Position numbers and translations under genes: made by a program
Shown here: positions 43,217-51,600 of the stretch, piece after piece
Layout: each line of letters opens with the position of its first letter
How positions within the stretch are numbered: the first letter of the stretch is position 1
NCBI RefSeq assembly: GCF_004210295.1
Contig: NZ_SDAK01000001.1
Coordinates: 1,550,001-1,614,000 of the forward strand
DNA: 64,000 nucleotides
Direction of reading: 5' to 3'
Source of the DNA: Lactococcus sp. S-13
GTDB taxonomy: Bacteria; Bacillota; Bacilli; Lactobacillales; Streptococcaceae
The notes under the pieces: generated by a model
What the model was told of the DNA's origin: nothing
What the model saw: the letters and a program-made list of their open reading frames with translations, nothing else
Databases searched by the model: none

Positions 43217-44082
43217 CAGTTGCCCCCAATCATGCGTTGGATAACAAAAACGAAACGAACGTCATAAAGATTGCTGGCAGGTTTCACATAGATTTGGCGA
43301 TTCAAACCTTGTTCATCTTCTTTTTCACCAAGAACTGTACCAATCAATAGATCACGAGGACTTTCTCCGCTTCCGAGTCCACTCGTAAAGACTTGACTTC
43401 CTTTGGCAAATTTATCTTGTGTGGTTAACTGACTAATGATATAAGCTTTTTGTTGGCTATCATAGCCTGCAAGAATTCCGTATGTGGCTTCATCTGCATC
43501 TCCATTTCCTAATCTTACAGGGATTTTATCTTCAATTCCTTTAGAAGAGCTTAATAATGAAACTTTGGAGCTATTTTTATTAGCTTGTGTCACTCGACCA
43601 ATAACACCACCATTGGCCATGACAAGCATGCCTGTTTTTAAGCCATCATTACTTCCACGATCAATCACTAAGGTGTCATTCCAAGAAGTCGGATTCCTTG
43701 TGATAACATTGGCAGCGACAGTTTGATAATCCGTCAGTGTTTCTTGAAGTTTGAGCGCTTTTTTCAACTCTGCATTTTCTGATTCAAGTCCCTTGACTTT
43801 ATTGGCGTCATCTTTGGATTGGGAAAGTTGTGTTTTTAGGCTGGCATTTTGTTTATAAGTTGCCAGTAAATTTCCAACTTGATTTGCTCGGTCTTGAACA
43901 AAATGGATGGGAGCAGCAAGTACTCGGTCAACAAAGCCCGTCCCGTCATTAATTGTTTGAGTCATTGCTGACGGCTCGCGATCTGATTTAAAATTTTTGG
44001 CTGAAATGACAATTGCTGACATCGCTGCGATAATGATAATAAGGGCGATAATAATCAGTTTACTTAAGTTAAATTTTTTCAA
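43216..44082 (-). CDS. mreC: Cell shape-determining protein MreC
   Basis: A 288-residue bitopic protein. One membrane helix (about residues 8-30) is followed by a coiled coil (KTQLSQSKDDANKVKGLESE region) and beta-rich domains with the MreC blocks VITRNPTSWNDTLVIDRGSN and DGLKTGMLVMANGGVIGRV. I place the start at the TTG at 44082, with AAGGGA 9 bases ahead and KKFNLSKLIII following, as usual for the family. A longer GTG-started frame back to 44175 is open but looks unlike MreC. Confidence 0.92.
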   Translation of the reverse strand: MKKFNLSKLIIIALIIIIAAMSAIVISAKNFKSDREPSAMTQTINDGTGFVDRVLAAPIHFVQDRANQVGNLLATYKQNASLKTQLSQSKDDANKVKGLESENAELKKALKLQETLTDYQTVAANVITRNPTSWNDTLVIDRGSNDGLKTGMLVMANGGVIGRVTQANKNSSKVSLLSSSKGIEDKIPVRLGNGDADEATYGILAGYDSQQKAYIISQLTTQDKFAKGSQVFTSGLGSGESPRDLLIGTVLGEKEDEQGLNRQIYVKPASNLYDVRFVFVIQRMIGGN

Positions 44083-44378
44083 TGTTCTTGTTCCCTTCGG
44101 TAATGCTGCTTCAAGCTCTGGTCTGAAACTTGAGAATGACGATGAGTAAGTGTCTGCAGTCTTTTGACTTATCACAAGAGCAGTCTTACTTTATTCATTA
44201 TAAATATGAAATTTTCCAATAAATCATGTGATAAACTCTTCGTACTCGTACCTTATTTTATCAAATTTGACAGAATTTTGATAGAATAGTGATAAGAAAT
44301 TTTTGTAAGCGATTTTCGTCAGTATCAGTGGATTTTTTGGCTCCTTTTTTACTGACGAAATGAGGAGGAACTTTTTTT

Positions 44379-44840
44379 ATGACTGATATTCCCGTTTTTG
44401 GTGAAAAAATCGAAGGAAAAAATTATCAAGCAAGATATGGTGTGTATGCTATTGTGGCAAAAAGTTTGACCGAGGTTTGCTTGGTACAAGCACCAAACGG
44501 CGCTTTTTTGCTACCTGGTGGTGAGATTGAAGTTGGCGAAAATCATGAAGTCGCCCTCAAACGTGAACTCATTGAAGAGCTGGGAGCAACTGCTCAAATT
44601 GGTGATTTTTTGGGACAGGCTGATGAATACTTTTATAGCTCGCATCGGGATAAATATTTTTATAATCCTGCTTATATTTATGAAATCACTGATGTCCACT
44701 TTGACTCCGCTCCTTTGGAAGATTTCAATAATATCTTCTGGTGCAGCCCCGATGAAGCCCTAGCTAAACTCAAACGCGGCTCACATCAATGGGGCCTCCG
44801 TGCATGGTTGAAAAAGCAAAAATCATCATCAATGGACTGA
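44379..44840 (+). CDS. NUDIX hydrolase
   Basis: A 153-residue protein with the NUDIX box GGEIEVGENHEVALKRELIE followed by ELG (near residues 47-69), matching GX5EX7REUXEEXGU. It hydrolyses some nucleoside diphosphate derivative; the substrate cannot be read from sequence. GAGGAGG precedes the ATG at a slightly long spacing. CTGACG cores of the interspersed repeat lie just upstream (44351) and downstream. Confidence 0.92.
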   Translation: MTDIPVFGEKIEGKNYQARYGVYAIVAKSLTEVCLVQAPNGAFLLPGGEIEVGENHEVALKRELIEELGATAQIGDFLGQADEYFYSSHRDKYFYNPAYIYEITDVHFDSAPLEDFNNIFWCSPDEALAKLKRGSHQWGLRAWLKKQKSSSMD

Positions 44841-44906
44841 CAATGATCTTACCTAAAGCCGTCAGTATTTCTGACTGCTTTTTTTCTGTCCAATTTACTG
44901 ACGAAA

Positions 44907-45581
44907 TTATTTTTCGATTATTTTGATTCCGTCAGCACCAGCAACAATAACTTTTTTTACCATATTATTAAAAAGACCATGTTCGACCACACCAACGGTC
45001 AAATCAAGCGTTCTTGCAAGTTCCTCTGGCTCAGAGATTTTACTGATGTGAAGGTCAATAATCCAATGATGCATATCCGTCAGTAATTTCTCTGCGGTAT
45101 CCGTCAGGCGCCAAGTCGGAGCATATCCCGCCGCCTCAAACTTACGAAAAATTTGTTCCGCTCCATAGGGAATCACTTCCACAGGCACCATGAAAGAACC
45201 AAGCTTTTCGGATAATTTACTCTCATCAACAATCCAGATATAATCTTTTGAATAGGTCGCCACAATTTTTTCCATCAGTAATGCGGCACCGCCCCCTTTA
45301 ATCCCATTCAACTGGGCGTCAATTTCGTCAGCTCCATCCACAGTCAAATCAACATGGTCTACCTCGTCAATCGAGCGTAATGGAATTCCCAAAGCCTTAG
45401 CCTGCTCGCTGGTCACATTTGAAGTTGTCACTCCAATAATTTCTAGTTTTTCTTCACGAACCCTGCGCCCAAGTTCTTCGACAAAAAAAGCAGCCGTTGA
45501 ACCCGTTCCCAAGCCAACAATCATTCCTGATTTCACAAATTCAGCCGCTTTTATTCCAACTTGTTTTTTCAGATTTTCCAT
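44907..45581 (-). CDS. rpiA: Ribose-5-phosphate isomerase A
   Basis: A 224-residue enzyme interconverting ribose-5-P and ribulose-5-P. Motifs are [15 protein letters not shown] (near residue 23), the catalytic region DGADEID (near 80) and [12 protein letters not shown]. The start at 45581 (MENLKKQVG) has GAGGAG ahead; the longer frame upstream is unsupported. One exact copy of the 16-bp repeat lies at 45078-45093 and is translated EKLLTD in a surface segment just before HHWIID. Confidence 0.96.
   Translation of the reverse strand: MENLKKQVGIKAAEFVKSGMIVGLGTGSTAAFFVEELGRRVREEKLEIIGVTTSNVTSEQAKALGIPLRSIDEVDHVDLTVDGADEIDAQLNGIKGGGAALLMEKIVATYSKDYIWIVDESKLSEKLGSFMVPVEVIPYGAEQIFRKFEAAGYAPTWRLTDTAEKLLTDMHHWIIDLHISKISEPEELARTLDLTVGVVEHGLFNNMVKKVIVAGADGIKIIEK
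45078..45093 (-). repeat. 16-bp repeat copy inside rpiA
   Basis: Exact copy (CGTCAGTAATTTCTCT on plus) in coding sequence, same reading frame as in the phosphoesterase gene (EKLLT). A second CGTCAG core follows at 45102. Confidence 0.88.
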
Positions 45582-45677
45582 TTTTTCTCCTCGCGTGAAT
45601 CTTGCTCTTATTATAGCAAAATTCCTTAGGATTTTGGCTAAGAGAATGCAAGCCATTCAAACGAGAATTACGAAAGT

Positions 45678-45708
45678 AAAAAAGGAGCATGAAACTGCTC
45701 CTTTTTTT
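45678..45708. terminator. Terminator between rpiA and the Crp/Fnr-type gene
   Basis: AAAAAAGGAGCA/TGCTCCTTTTTT stem, 6-base loop. It follows the leftward regulator gene. Confidence 0.88.
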
Positions 45709-45720
45709 ATTTTGCCACGA

Positions 45721-46410
45721 TTAACTGACGTAATCTTCCAGGTATTGTGGATTATAAACCATGATTTTATTGTCCACCACATCAATCACCTGTTCTTCTT
45801 TCAAATCGTGAAGAATCCGATTGACACTATTTCGAGTTGAGATACCACAAAAACCTGCTATATCTTCATTCGTCACTGGAAAATCAATTAAAATTCCTTC
45901 TTTTTTACGAATACCAAAATCGTCAATCAGTGTGTTAATACAAGCGCAAACCGCTCCCTTTTTCCCATTGATTGTCATTTTTTGAAGAATTTCAAGATTG
46001 AGCGCTAATCTTCGCTTATAAAAATCATCGACGACCTTGAATAAACTTAAATCATTTTTTACCCAAGTCCAAAAATCATTACGTGAAATTTTGTAAAAAC
46101 TCGCCGTATCTGTTTCAATTCTGACATTAAATAGGGCTGAAATCCCATCATTTTGTTTTTCTTCTAGGAGCGACACAAAATCAGGTTCTGCAACATAAGC
46201 GATATTAAACTCACGGCCATCTCTCAAAATATTGCTAATCTTTGCAACGCCCTCTTTAAGAACATAGATATATTCAGATTCAATTCCTTGATACATGATA
46301 TAACTATGTTTCTTACGCGTTACGACACTCACATGATTTTTTTCAAGGATTTCTATCAAATAGTCAATATTCGCGTTTGCCATTTCTTTCATTTTGCTAT
46401 AATTCATCAC
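45721..46410 (-). CDS. Crp/Fnr-family transcriptional regulator (Flp-like)
   Basis: A 229-residue protein with an N-terminal cyclic-nucleotide-like beta-barrel (about residues 20-125), a dimer helix and a C-terminal winged helix (TNEDIAGFCGISTRNSVNRI near residue 180). It resembles lactococcal Flp and listerial PrfA-type proteins. Cys residues occur at the DNA-binding end (VCACIN and GFCG), not in an N-terminal iron-sulfur cluster pattern, so a classical Fnr cluster is unlikely. The start is uncertain: three in-frame ATGs lie within 10 codons and none has a strong ribosome site. It heads a leftward cluster boundary beside an MFS gene. Confidence 0.85.
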   Translation of the reverse strand: MMNYSKMKEMANANIDYLIEILEKNHVSVVTRKKHSYIMYQGIESEYIYVLKEGVAKISNILRDGREFNIAYVAEPDFVSLLEEKQNDGISALFNVRIETDTASFYKISRNDFWTWVKNDLSLFKVVDDFYKRRLALNLEILQKMTINGKKGAVCACINTLIDDFGIRKKEGILIDFPVTNEDIAGFCGISTRNSVNRILHDLKEEQVIDVVDNKIMVYNPQYLEDYVS

Positions 46411-46504
46411 TTACTAAAATTTATATTTCATTTTCTTTGCCTTCATGATAAAGATGAAAGCTATCTTTCATTATAACATCCTCTGAGCAGATATACCATT
46501 TTTT

Positions 46505-47725
46505 TTAAACTTTTGTACTCATTTTTTGATATTTCCCATGAATCAAGTAATAAATAATCCACACAACAATGACCGCTGGAGCACTATAAAGATAGAGGTT
46601 ACGGAAACCAAGCATTCCTTTACCAAGCATTGGGATAATCGCTCCCAAAACAATCGGTCCGCCACCAACACCAAGGTCAAGGAAACCAAAGAATGTTGAA
46701 GTCGCCACACCAATCCGGTCTTTACTTGAATCCCGAATAGCCACAGCTTGCCCAAATGGAGCAACGCCACCATAGCCAAGTCCAAAAGCACCACCAGCAA
46801 TCAATAAAACAACAAAGCCAGTTCCTGAGTTGAAGAAGCCAGCAATCCCAACAAGCAACATCGCCACAGCAAAGAAGACAAATGTTGGATTAAAAATCCA
46901 GTTATCCCCTTTGGTATCAAACAAACGACCTGTAAACGGACGTGAAAGGAAGATAAAAATAGCATACATTGTGAAGAAAAGTGAACCAGCCAGTGGAATA
47001 TTAAGATCCGTTGAGAATGAACCCATTCCTGTCAAGATAGCAGAGTCGATAAAGCCCGCCAGAAAAGCAATGATTGAGATTGGAAGGGCTGATTTTTCGA
47101 TGTAGCGTTCGATTCCTTTAGGCTGATGAGCCAGCGCAGTTGCCCGTTCTTCTGCTGAAAATTCTTTCACACGAACAAAGAAAATCATCACGAAAGTCAA
47201 GACCAATAAAATAAGTGCTAATCCCAAAAGCGATCCAAAACCAAACGATGAATAAATCATGATTGAGAGCGCTGGTCCAACCGCAGCAGCAAGAGTAACA
47301 GATAAAGCGTAGTAACCAATTCCTTCACCACGACGTGAAGCTGGGACAACGTGACCCGCAATAGTTCCTGATGCTGTTGCACCAATCCCAAATCCTGCCC
47401 CTTGAATAATTCGAATAATAAAAAGTAAAGGGATATTAGTCGTCACATAATAACCCAAAGTCAAAATAAGAAAGATTAAGCCGCCAATATAAAGCAGTTT
47501 TTTCATTCCAAGCTTAGTGATATTAATCCCTGTCCATACTCGACCAATCAAAGCCCCAATAACAAAGACACTTGATAAAGAAAGGCTGACAACGGTAGAT
47601 TGATGTAATTGTTGAAGCGCATAAGTCCCAATTGATGAAGTTAAAACATAAAATACGATATAAAATAAAAAACTAATAAGTGTGTTGATGATGAAAGTAG
47701 GGGTAAAGATACTTTCTTTTTTCAT
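46505..47725 (-). CDS. MFS transporter
   Basis: A 406-residue major-facilitator protein with 12 predicted helices. The loop 2-3 signature appears as GALIGRVWTGINITKLGMKK (near residue 56) and the second half repeats it as FLSRPFTGRLFDTKGDN. It resembles drug/sugar efflux members; the substrate is unknown. The start at 47725 has GGAAAG ahead. It lies between a Crp/Fnr-type regulator and a universal stress protein gene, all leftward. Confidence 0.88.
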   Translation of the reverse strand: MKKESIFTPTFIINTLISFLFYIVFYVLTSSIGTYALQQLHQSTVVSLSLSSVFVIGALIGRVWTGINITKLGMKKLLYIGGLIFLILTLGYYVTTNIPLLFIIRIIQGAGFGIGATASGTIAGHVVPASRRGEGIGYYALSVTLAAAVGPALSIMIYSSFGFGSLLGLALILLVLTFVMIFFVRVKEFSAEERATALAHQPKGIERYIEKSALPISIIAFLAGFIDSAILTGMGSFSTDLNIPLAGSLFFTMYAIFIFLSRPFTGRLFDTKGDNWIFNPTFVFFAVAMLLVGIAGFFNSGTGFVVLLIAGGAFGLGYGGVAPFGQAVAIRDSSKDRIGVATSTFFGFLDLGVGGGPIVLGAIIPMLGKGMLGFRNLYLYSAPAVIVVWIIYYLIHGKYQKMSTKV

Positions 47726-47781
47726 GATTCTTTCCATTTCTATATTAACGACTCTGGGCCGTTTTTTTGTAGTCTAAGCAA

Positions 47782-48219
47782 CTATTTTCTGACAATAAGC
47801 GTGTTGCAAGCGGCATGAGTGACAATATAAGAAGCAACTGACCCAACGATAACACGTTCAATATAACTAATTCCTGTGGCACCTACGACAATCAAATCTA
47901 TTTTTTCTTCTTTAGGAATTTTTGTTGCCATCATAATTTTTGGTGAACCGTACTCTAGCACTGTGCGAACTTTAGCTACTCCTGCAACTTTGGCTTCTTC
48001 AGCAAATTGTTTAAGCAGTATCTTTGTCCCTTTTTCATGGCGTTCTTCCGCCAACGTATCATAAGTATTGACCGCTAAAAATGAACGTTGCTCAATGACA
48101 TTTGCCAAAATAAGTTCGGCATCATTGCGTTTTGCAATTCTAACAGCTTCATCAAACGCTTTGAGAGATTCCGCTGAACCGTCCATTCCGACTAAGATTC
48201 TTGAATATTTATTTTCCAT
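47782..48219 (-). CDS. Universal stress protein (UspA family)
   Basis: A 145-residue UspA-domain protein. It begins MENKYSRILVGMDGSAESLK and carries the ATP-binding motif VVGATGISYIERVIVGSVAS near the C-terminus, so it is likely an ATP-binding type. AGGAAC precedes the start at 48219. It sits behind the 67-aa gene with a 45-base gap and may share its transcript. It is commonly induced by starvation or low oxygen. Confidence 0.92.
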   Translation of the reverse strand: MENKYSRILVGMDGSAESLKAFDEAVRIAKRNDAELILANVIEQRSFLAVNTYDTLAEERHEKGTKILLKQFAEEAKVAGVAKVRTVLEYGSPKIMMATKIPKEEKIDLIVVGATGISYIERVIVGSVASYIVTHAACNTLIVRK

Positions 48220-48264
48220 AATTTTGTTCCTGTATAAAAGGCACAAGAGAAACCTCGTGCCGAC

Positions 48265-48468
48265 TTAGCCAACTGCTGAAATATTTCTTACTTCAAAAGC
48301 AAATTTGCCGTCCTCTGTTTTAACAAAGCCGTGTTGATGAGAAACATACTCAATAGCTTCATCCATATCAGCAAAGTCTTGAACGACACTGCGGATTTTT
48401 ACGTCACCTACATAATTAGGCATTGAGTCTTCTTCGTATGAAGAGAGTCCTTTAAATTCGAATTTCAT
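48265..48468 (-). CDS. Small conserved protein (67 aa), paralogue of the gene at 10872
   Basis: A 67-residue protein opening MKFEFKGLSSYEED, matching the 10872 protein along its length with most identity at MKF.FKG, NY.GD/A, the AI.YV helix and EDGK.AF. AGAAAGGAA precedes the ATG. Its upstream region carries three tandem 13-bp repeats. It lies between the activase gene (with terminator) and the universal stress gene. Function unknown; the family seems to have no membrane or metal-binding features. Confidence 0.75.
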   Translation of the reverse strand: MKFEFKGLSSYEEDSMPNYVGDVKIRSVVQDFADMDEAIEYVSHQHGFVKTEDGKFAFEVRNISAVG

Positions 48469-48578
48469 CTTGAAATTCCTTTCTGATTGAGATTTTTTGA
48501 TATTGGCAGCAAGTCTTTGTTGTCCAATGTTTAAAACTTACTCACTTATTCTAAACAAAAGTTCAACGTCTTGCGCTA

Positions 48579-48617
48579 ACAATTTTTGATACCAAATTTT
48601 GATAACAATTTTTGATA
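48579..48617. repeat. Three tandem 13-bp repeats upstream of the 67-aa gene
   Basis: ACAATTTTTGATA at 48579-48591, CCAAATTTTGATA at 48592-48604 (11 of 13) and ACAATTTTTGATA at 48605-48617. They lie about 110-150 bases upstream of the 67-aa start and look like direct-repeat regulator sites. Confidence 0.75.
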
Positions 48618-48641
48618 ACATTTGTTACTATTAATGTAATT

Positions 48642-48673
48642 AAAAAATACTGACCTGTTGAGTCAGTATTTTT
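48642..48673. terminator. Terminator after the activase gene
   Basis: AAAAATACTGAC/GTCAGTATTTTT stem, 7-base loop, T runs on both strands. Confidence 0.85.
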
Positions 48674-48684
48674 CATTTTCACTA

Positions 48685-51600
48685 TCAGTATCCGTGCGCA
48701 CCCATAGGGAGGATTTCGATACTTTCTTGTTCTTTATTTTGGCGTTTCTTGGCCGTTGCCATCATCAAACGAATGCGGTTAAGCTGGTTGACCGCAGAAA
48801 CTCCTGGATCGTAATCAATAGGTGCTAAATTAGCTCCTGGATATTGACGACGCAACTCTTTAAGCATTCCCTTACCTACAATATGGTTAGGCAAGCAGCC
48901 AAAAGGTTGAAGGCAGACAATATTCATCACTTTCTTTTGCAAAAGCTCAATCATCTCCCCAGTTAAAAACCACCCTTCTCCCGTATGATTGCCCACGGAG
49001 ATGATTTCTTCAGTATTTGCCGCAATTTCATAAATACTCTCAATGCCATCAAATCGTTCTGAAGCACGCAGGGCCTTATCCATCGGTTTTTCCATCATGT
49101 TGATGATGCCTAAGAGTGTTTTGGCCATGAGTTTATTTTTCTTAGCAAATTCTAATTCGTCTGTTTTCCAGATTTGATTGTAGAGGCTGTAGTTCATAAA
49201 GCCAATCAAGTCAAGGACAACCGCTTCGCCTCCTTCTTCTTCGATGATTGACACAATATCGTTATTGGCTGTTTTGCTGTATTTCACAAGGATTTCACCG
49301 ACGACTCCAACACGGGGTTTTTGAATCTTCAATAGAGGAATTTGATCAAATTCACGAATAATTTGTTTCATGTTTCGGTTAAATTCAAAAATTGAGGCTG
49401 TTTTAACATTATGCTGTGCTTTTTCTAGCCATTTGGCGTGTAAAGCATTGACTGAACCTTCAATTGCCTCGTAAGGACGTGTCCGATAAACCACGCGCTC
49501 GAACAAATCGCCATAAAGCACGGCAATCATAAAACGTGTCAAGAGCGGTACGGTGAACTTAAAGCCTTTTTCCGTTCCTTGATTACCCATAGAGAGTGAA
49601 ACGACTGGTACTTGAGGGAAGCCAGCATCAACCAACGCTTTTCGCAAGAGAGGAATATAGTTTGTTGCCCGGCAACCTCCACCAGTCTGGGTCATCATAA
49701 CCGAGGTGTTATTGACATCGTATTCACCAGATTGGAGGGCTTCAATGAGCTGACCAATGGTAATAATGGCTGGGTAACAAGAGTCATTATTAACAAATTT
49801 TAGACCGTTGTTGACTGAGCTTTGCGTCTCGGGTAAACAAACCACATGATAGCCTGAGGCTGCAAAGGCAGTGTCAAGCAAGCCTTCTTGATGAATTGGA
49901 CTAAGCATTGGCATTAAGAGGGTATGTTTTTTCATCGTCTTACTGTCAAAAATCGGTGCTTGCGGTGCAATTTCTTTGATTTCAGCCCCATCGGTTGCTT
50001 CGATATTGTGACGAGTGCGTTCTAAAACAGCTGCTTTTAAACTGCGCAAACGAATACGAACCGCTCCCATATTACTTCCTTCATCGATTTTGAGGACGGT
50101 ATAGAGTTTGTTATGCGCGCGCATGACTTCTTCTACCTGGTCGGTTGTCACCGCATCGAGTCCACAACCAAAACTGTTGAGCTGAACGAGTTCAAGATTT
50201 TTATTTTTACAAACAACTTGAGCAGCTGCATAAAGGCGAGAGTGGTAAACCCATTGGTTAACAACGCGCAGCCCGTTGACTTCTTCAAGATGCGAAATAG
50301 AGTCTTCGGTCAGGACATGAAATCCTTCTTGAGTGATGATATCAGCGATACCATGATTAATCTCAGGATCCAAATGATAGGGGCGACCAGCTAAAACAAT
50401 CGCTTTTTCTTTATTCAGGTTGATCTTAACCAGCAGGTCTTCAGCTTTTTCACGAAGGTCATTTTTGAAAGCTTCCAATTCTTCAAATCCATGATTGATG
50501 GCTTGCTCCACCTTCGCTTTGTCAAATTCAAAGCCTTGTTCTTTCAGCGCTTTATAGATATTATTGACTACGCTTGTGCGATTGGCAAGGTTGAGGTAAG
50601 GGTGTAGATAGTTGACTTGCCCTTCACGAATTTCGTCAATATTATTTTTGATGACTTCTGGATAAGATTGAACGATTGGACAATTATAATGATTTTGAGC
50701 ATTTTTTTGTTCTTCTTGTTCATAGAGAACTGCTGGATAGAAAATGTTAGGCACTTCTTGTTTAATCAGCGCCATGATATGTCCGTGCGCCATTTTTGCT
50801 GGATAACAAACGGTGTCGGAAGGAATGGTTTCAATGCCTCCTTCAAAGAGTTCCTTGTCTGAGCGAGGACTGAGTACAACACGAAAACCAAGGTCGGTAA
50901 ACATGGTGTGCCAAAGGGGATAATTTTCGTACATATTAAGTACGCGTGGAATACCAATTTCGCCCTGTGTTTGTTTTTTCTTGGATAAGCTGTGGTAACG
51001 GAAAAGTTTTTTGTATTTGTAATCAACAAGGTTTATTTTCTTATCTTGGCGATCGATTTTTACCTTGGTTGCTTTTTCTGCACCACGTTCACAGCGATTT
51101 CCTGTGACAAATTTACTCCCGTCATTGAAAACTGTTAAGGTCATTTTACAGTTGTTTTCACAAAGTCCACAGACCATAAATTCTTTGTGTGTTTGAAAGC
51201 TTTCAAGCTCATCAAGAGTGAGTAATTCTGAGGATTTGCCGACTTCTTCATTATCCAAAGAAATCAAAGCACAGCCGTAAGCGCCCATGAGTCCTGCGAT
51301 GGAAGGACGGACAACTTGGCGTTCAGAAATTTTTTCAAAGGCACGCAAAACGGCTTCGTTGTAGAACGTTCCACCTTGAACGACGATTTTTTCACCTAAT
51401 TCTTCGGGACGTTTGACTTTGATGACTTTGTAGAGGGCGTTTTTGATGACCGAATAAGACAGGCCAGCAGAAATATCACCTACTGTGGCACCTTCTTTTT
51501 GAACTTGCTTGACTTTTGAATTCATAAAAACGGTACAACGCGAGCCAAGATTGACTGGATGTTCAGCAAGCAAGGCTTTGCTGGCAAAATCACGGACATC

